Assembly (NCBI GenBank): GCA_014529385.2
Contig: CM043953.1
Location: 86,822,342 to 86,886,341, forward strand
DNA: 64,000 nucleotides
Origin: Adiantum capillus-veneris
Taxonomy: Eukaryota; Streptophyta; Polypodiopsida; Polypodiales; Pteridaceae
Direction of reading: 5' to 3'
In this document: piece after piece, positions 58,740 to 64,000 of the stretch
Position numbering within the stretch: the first letter of the stretch is position 1
Layout: each line of letters begins with the position of its first letter
The notes under the pieces: generated by a model
The model's input: the letters and a program-made list of their open reading frames with translations, nothing else
Told to the model about the DNA's origin: nothing
Databases searched by the model: none
Translations under genes and position numbers: made by a program

Positions 58740-58839
58740 CCAAACTATTCCATCACCTTTTACTAAAGAATACCGTGTGCTCGGCCCATTTGAAGCACCA
58801 AACTATTCCATCACCTTTTACTAAAGAATACGGTGTGCT
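58740..58839. repeat. Tandem duplication, unit 58 bp
   Basis: ccaaactattccatcacc with the following cttttactaaagaata is repeated at 58740-58781 and 58798-58839. Confidence 0.85.
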
Positions 58840-58884
58840 GACCCGGCTCAACTGGCAAACAATATTCCCTTGACACCACTTAGC

Positions 58885-58941
58885 AAGGTGATTCTGCGGT
58901 TAGTGGAGAATAGGTTGAGGTTGTCAGCTCTCTTTTTGTCT
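58885..58941. repeat. Inverted copy of the repeat at 24059-24113
   Basis: The shared core ggttagtggagaataggttg and the following aggttgtcagctctctttttgtct match the reverse complement of 24059-24113 with a few differences. Confidence 0.75.
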
Positions 58942-59263
58942 CTTGGGGTTAACCTTAAAAGTTTTGACTTCAACCAATCATAGGCCTCCAAGATCGAAGG
59001 GAAAACTCAAAAACTTTTCATCAATCAAGTAGTTCCATCCAATAAAGCATAAGCATGATCCACTGCAAAGTTTTTAGATCTCTTGCCATAACATTTAAGC
59101 ATGATGAACACCACGAGGGTCATATGGTCTATATATCAACTGCCCTAAGCTGTTCTCATAAACTTGTCCTCCTGGATCAAATGTCTTAAGAAGATATTGC
59201 CCAAGCACTAGAGCCGCATAAAATCCACATGAGTTTACATTATCGGTCTCATTTGACATCAAA

Positions 59264-59472
59264 TGTCAGGCCAAGGGCAGGGCCAAGGGCCAGGACGGAC
59301 ATGCGGTCAAGGGGCGCTATATTTAGGGGCTAGGAGTCTATATATGGCACGGTTGGGTGGAGAGTTGCATGGTCCAGTCCCCTGTGGTCTTACATTATAT
59401 TTAGGGGCTAGGAGTCTATATATGGCACGGTTGGGTGGAGAGTTGCATAGTCCAGTCCCCTGCGGTCTTACA
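59264..59472 (+). repeat. LTR with internal 78-bp tandem duplication
   Basis: TGTCAGGCCAAGGG...GGTCTTACA. The stretch tatatttaggggctaggagt...ggtcttaca occurs twice (from 59318 and from 59396, period 78), so the LTR end is duplicated. Confidence 0.85.
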
Positions 59473-59473
59473 T

Positions 59474-59485
59474 TGGTATCAGAGC
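59474..59485 (+). other. Met-tRNA primer-binding site
   Basis: TGGTATCAGAGC, perfect match to the standard iMet PBS, one base after the LTR. Confidence 0.9.
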
Positions 59486-59540
59486 TCAGGAGGCATGGAG
59501 AAAGAGAAGGGACGTGGAGTCTCAAGGAGTGCATGCTCTC

Positions 59541-59542
<2 letters not shown>

Positions 59543-59622
<80 letters not shown>
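59543..59622. repeat. (TC)n microsatellite
   Basis: About 80 bp of TC, about 60 bp after the PBS. Same relative place and strand sense as the tract in the 5586-7660 element. Confidence 0.97.
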
Positions 59623-59625
<3 letters not shown>

Positions 59626-62318
59626 CGTGCATATTGCCATGGCTGAGCATGGCTCTTGCCTTGCGGAAGGAGGAAGGAGATGGGTGCCATGCATGAAGCA
59701 TGCAAGAGGTAATTGCATGAATCTCAGGCGTGGGAAGCAGTCCCTGCAGAGCCAAGGAAGATGAAGATTGGGGAATCAAGGACCACATGTGCAGCGTCTC
59801 TTAACCGGGAAAGCGGGGTCTATCGACCACCTCAAAAACCTGCAAGTTCGATTTCGTTGGATGCGCGCTGGGCATGGGGTGAGTTTTCGACACTTGGGCA
59901 CCGTCGTTGGAGCACCATAGCAAGAGCATCGTCATCATCCTCGCGTGTGGCGGTAGCATCGGATTGCAAAACTTCTGGTTTTTCCACCTAGGTGTCCCAA
60001 AGCGTGGGTGCCCTAAAGATTTTAGGGCTCAAGGGTGGGTACACACCGGTTGAGCATGGCGATTTAAGAGACGAGCTTACGCTCATTGGATGGGAAGGCC
60101 TCGGTATCATGAAGGTACCAAGGTAGTTCCTTAGACCTGCACGGTAGTTCCTAGCTACAGAATTTCAGGGAAGTTTTGAAAAAAGATCTGAAAGCTGCGG
60201 ATTAGCCAAGGTGCTCGCCTTTGGCTTTCCGAGGCATGTCACTACCATAACAGAAAACTTCAGATCTGCAGCACATCTGAAATCAAGGGAATGCAAAGGC
60301 CTGAAAGGTCGCCGAAGGCCGTTTGCAAGGGCATCGACAAGGCACTGGCCATGGTTGCATGACATAGTCCAAAATCGAATTCCCAAAAGGTACGTAGAGT
60401 TCCTTTAGCATTTTTGTTTGTCACAAAGTTGTAGAAATTTCAATGCTTGCACAAGTTTACATACCGAAAGCAAGAAGCTCGCAAGGCGAGTTGACGTCAG
60501 TATCTAATCATGCAAAGTGCAAGAAGCCGGCAAGGCGGGTCGGCATTCGTCATCAGTAATACGGTATGCAGTAGCTTTTGAATCTGTTTGGCAATTTTTT
60601 TGGAATATACTGTATAGTTATGGCATGCAACAAATGCGCATACACTTTCGGCGCACAAAGCACAAGCACGGCTTGTGATAATTACCGTAAGCAATAAAAA
60701 TTTGATGCGTAAATTGTTGGCAAGGGTCCAATGATTGGTTTCAAGATTAGAATCAAGCATGGCTTGAGTACCGACCGCCTTGCTCTAGAGCACGGCTCCT
60801 CAGCGGTTCTATTTTGCTGCCAAAGCATAGCACATTGGCACTGTTTTAGTATCTCAAGGAGATCGACACGGCCTGTTGTTAGATTTGACAAAAGGTGCAA
60901 ACATGTTCAACATGGCTAGCGTTTTGAAGTTCAGGCAGATTGACAGGAGTCTTTCTTTCTCCATCTTTGAGTTTGCGGTTCCAAATTTGCTAGGGCATGG
61001 CTCTTCGGCAAAGTATTTCCTCACGTCAGTCGATGGAGACAATCCTAAATGGTGAAGCATGGAGTTTATACTTATGCATCATCGCACACATCATGTACCT
61101 TGTCACGGGTAATGGCACTAACACCTAGCAGAAGCATCTGTTGGCTATGCGAACAAAAGTAATTATGTGAAGCACGGCTTCAATTTGGGCATCTGCCATT
61201 GAAGATTCCCACTTTTGGCATATGCTATGAGCATACACAATTGGGAAGGAATAGGCAATGTGTTTGCAGGTTATTTCCTATTGCAGGTTATTTCATTATG
61301 TACCAGACAGGTGTATACGCTATACGAGGGCGTCTGTGCATATATGGCTATGAGCCGTTTTGGAATGAGTTTTTCCTTCCAAATTTCATGACAACTGGTT
61401 GCAGCAACAATGACCAGGTTAGCCAAGTTTAAGTTTTTTTTTTTTTTTCCATGTTTACACTTTACTTGGCAATTACTGTCATTGTGCAAAGCAAAGTGCT
61501 TTGGCAATTTTATACGAAGCAAGGATTCTCCCTTGTGCCGCGATACTGCCCATTGATTTGGAATCAAGGGCATTGGCACACAAGTTTGGGAAACTGGCAA
61601 AATAGGGAATATCAGCTCACAGAATCCCTACCAGTATAAACTGTGCAAGGCACTTATGGTTTTGGTTCTCACGTTTGAGGCCATCACTCTCGGCAAGGGC
61701 TTACAATTCTGCATGCAAGGCATGCTAGCGAGGTGGATTCAATTCTACCACTTCATGCATTACGCTTCCGCTATCACACTCACAACTTTGTCAAACTGAT
61801 GGATTTTTTACCATGAGTGTTGGTTACTATTAACACACAACAACACTAAAAGGAACCTAAATCTAGGACTTATTTCACGGGCAAAGTGTCAATGCTAAGT
61901 CTTCCTCATACAATCACGACCCCTGCAAGGTAGGTGGGTCGGAATGAGTTTTGTGTTTTTCTGTTACCTCTCTTGATGAGAGAGTCATACCGGAAAACTG
62001 TGGAATGCTTATACGATAAGCTGCAAGTTAGGCATAAGATGCGTAAGAGCACACAGCTTGGGTACACACTCTAGAAACTTAAGGAAAGTTCCTCAGCCCA
62101 GCATGTTCTTCTTCTCTCTCTCCCTCTCTTTAAGGGAAAAATGAAAAATCTTCTAAGAAGCTTTGGATACGTGTTTTGCTCGTGAGTCAGCCTGAGCCAA
62201 GGTGCTCTAACTCTCAGCTAGCACGTGGCTAAGATGCTACTCAAATTAGTCTTCATCGGTTCGTCCATTGAACACTAATTTGCATAATGGCTATGAGCCA
62301 CACAGGCTAAGAGCCATT
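59623..62318 (+). other. Noncoding interior of the second family member
   Basis: Short words such as gcaaggc, ggcatggct and gccaaggtgctc recur throughout, but no domain, RNA gene or long frame is found. A run of 15 T lies at 61434-61448. Confidence 0.5.
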
Positions 62319-62340
62319 GTCAGGCCAAGGGTAAGACCCA

Positions 62341-63660
62341 ACTATTGGCATTCTTTGGGGTGATTGTTTTCAAGATTGAACAGATCTACCCAAGGAAGTA
62401 TACATCGACGTTAATGCACAAGCAAGAGTCTTATCATTACAGATGTTTAGGGTGCCATTTTTGCACTACATGTTTTCATTGCGACACTCAAGCTGAGTTT
62501 TTGATAATCTTCAACTCACAGTAGTTGATCTCTATAAGGAAGTATAGATGCAGCAATCAGTGGTGACAACATGGCTGTCCACACGAGCTAGGATGTTCAC
62601 TTGTGTGGATTTCCTGCTCTCTCTATAGCACTACGGAGTGTCTATGGACATATTGTTTTGGGGTACAACCCGACGGGTGACTGCTACATCACCCCATAGG
62701 CATTGAGGATCACAGTTGATCTGCATTGAGGATCACAGTTTGATCTCTCTCAGTTAGACTTTCAAGGAAAGAATTCCGCAATCTACCACGCGGTAGCGGA
62801 CAAACTCAACTTTTCAAGTTGATTCCAATCATTATGTACACGGTTAACGATGTTGGTTGCCGTTACCTGCTAGTTGAGCAGTTTCTACAAAGGGTCTTAC
62901 CAAGGGGTTTGACTACGTAGATTTTAACCAAAGGGGTTGGATTGCGAAGGCAACACCCACGGTTCCCAGTGCAATGTTGTTTGTTTTTCAGGTAGGAGAT
63001 GTGCTCCTCTCCGTTTAAATATTGGTAAGTGAACATTACGTTCAAACCTCCAGGTACGCATCTATTAATTTGGTGTTATTCCATTTTTTGTATGCTTTGC
63101 TTGTTTTTTTTTTCAAGACGTATAAGTACGCTTGAATGTTACAGAGCCATGCCAAGGGCATGTCGGCACAAAGTATTTTGGGCCAAGTGTCCAATCTACC
63201 TTTTTGCCTTATGCTGTTACGAACCTACTTGTAGGGTTCGATTTGGCACATGTTGTCACATGGGATACAACATGGTCTAGGAACTCAAGGAGCTTGGTTT
63301 AGCCATTGTGGAGCATGATAATGAGGGTCCCTCTCACTCGCGTCGCAGAGTGTTCGTAGTTACCTCCACACACAAGTACAGCTCGTACTTGATGGATGTC
63401 ACTTTTCCTGGCATCCTTACTTGAGACATATTCCACATGTGTAGAATATGAGTCTCTAGGACTGACACTGGCGCCCAATTCGAAATGATGTGTCGCGACG
63501 AAGTCCCTAGGTACTGGTCGCATCCGTTCATTACACCAATTGACGCACAGAGTTTCAGGAACAATTTTAGTGGCCAAAAATTGTTGAGTACTAAGTACAG
63601 ACTTGTTGTGATTACAAGTGCTGTGAAACCACCTTAACGGAAGGTCGTTTCTACATATAG
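62341..63660. other. Unassigned stretch
   Basis: No recognisable gene. The direct repeat cattgaggatcacagtt is found twice at about 62701-62741. Confidence 0.5.
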
Positions 63661-63836
63661 CAAAGTATGCTACGTTCATGAGAATGTCTCATGGTTGGTT
63701 CCTAGGTGTGACCGGGTTGTCACATTCTATTATGGTCCAACTTTTTCTGCAAAGTATGCTACGTTCATGAGAAGGTCTCATGGTTGGTTCCTAGGTGTGA
63801 CCGAGTTGTCACATTCTATTATGGTCCAACTTTGTT
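63661..63836. repeat. Tandem duplication, unit 89 bp
   Basis: Copies 63661-63749 and 63750-63836 (caaagtatgctacgttcatg ... atggtccaacttt) differ at only a few positions. Confidence 0.95.
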
Positions 63837-63895
63837 GCAAGATTTTCACGTAAGTATCGTGGAAAGTCTCCTCATGGAATTGCGGTTTGGATATG

Positions 63896-63949
63896 TTTGT
63901 GTTAAATGCATGCACACTAGGTGTTATGGGCCCTAGTGTTTAACACAAA
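63896..63949. repeat. Short imperfect inverted repeat
   Basis: tttgtgttaaa...cactagg pairs with ccctagtg..tttaacacaaa. The left arm has an extra 8-bp tgcatgca bulge. Confidence 0.7.
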
Positions 63950-64000
63950 TTTATTTGGAGCGGCATGTAAATCCATGGACTTTATTCTTTCTGCACCCTT

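Larger units (their letters stand above)
59264..62340 (+). mobile_element. Second member of the short-LTR non-autonomous family (right end uncertain)
   Basis: The LTR 59264-59472 is followed by a Met-tRNA PBS. The LTR resembles that of the 5586-7660 element (TGTCA-GCCAAGGG, GTCTATATATGG, GGTTGGG-GG, GGTCTTACA). At 62319 TGTCAGGCCAAGGG recurs, which could be the start of a 3' LTR, but similarity fades within about 20 bases. No coding domain is seen in 59488-62318. Confidence 0.65.

Overview
The window is from a nuclear genome of a land plant with a large, repeat-rich genome. The evidence is plant-type Ty3/gypsy and Ty1/copia LTR retrotransposons, primer-binding sites for plant initiator-Met and Asp tRNAs, a leucine-rich-repeat (LRR) gene remnant, and many long (GA/TC)n tracts. 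The species cannot be named from the sequence. No intact host gene, rRNA, tRNA or CRISPR array was recognised. Almost everything I can identify is transposable-element sequence in nested layers.

Layout. (1) 1-12764: a Ty3/gypsy element of the Tat lineage (two RNase H domains) on the + strand. Its 5' LTR is cut by the window edge, gag-pol carries several stops and one frameshift, and the RNase H end of its RT is split by a small non-autonomous LTR element (5586-7660, minus, TSD AGGAG). (2) The Tat element sits in the 5' LTR of a deleted chromovirus-like gypsy element (LTR pieces 12765-13192, 14904-16450 and 22023-22111). The 3' LTR of that element is split by a 5.6-kb element with terminal inverted repeats (16451-22022) that holds a long hairpin. 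(3) 25230-35750: a decayed minus-strand gypsy integrase/RT is split by a 9-kb LTR element (25875-34880, TSD GGTCA), which contains the gag-protease end of yet another gypsy element on the + strand. (4) 37837-42680: an LRR receptor-like pseudogene split by a deleted copia element (37946-42225, minus). (5) 43866-52876: a nearly intact non-autonomous gypsy element (minus, TSD GCCAA) that encodes a large Gag-protease with several zinc knuckles but no RT, RNase H or integrase. (6) 53044-53881: a solo LTR (TSD AGTTG) with an internal GGCC minisatellite. (7) 54988-64000: mostly unassigned, decayed sequence, with the start of a second non-autonomous element (59264 onwards) from the same family as the one at 5586-7660.

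How the parts relate. None of the elements seen has a complete open gag-pol, so any mobility would depend on proteins supplied from elsewhere in the genome. The most interesting objects are the Gag-protease-only element at 43.9-52.9 kb (long open frames, a C-terminal extension with four W-[VI]-P-K motifs, and a second polypurine tract followed by an internal poly(A) run), the two-member short-LTR family with a TC tract after its PBS, the long hairpin with related copies at 18.8-19.4 kb, and the LRR gene interrupted by copia.
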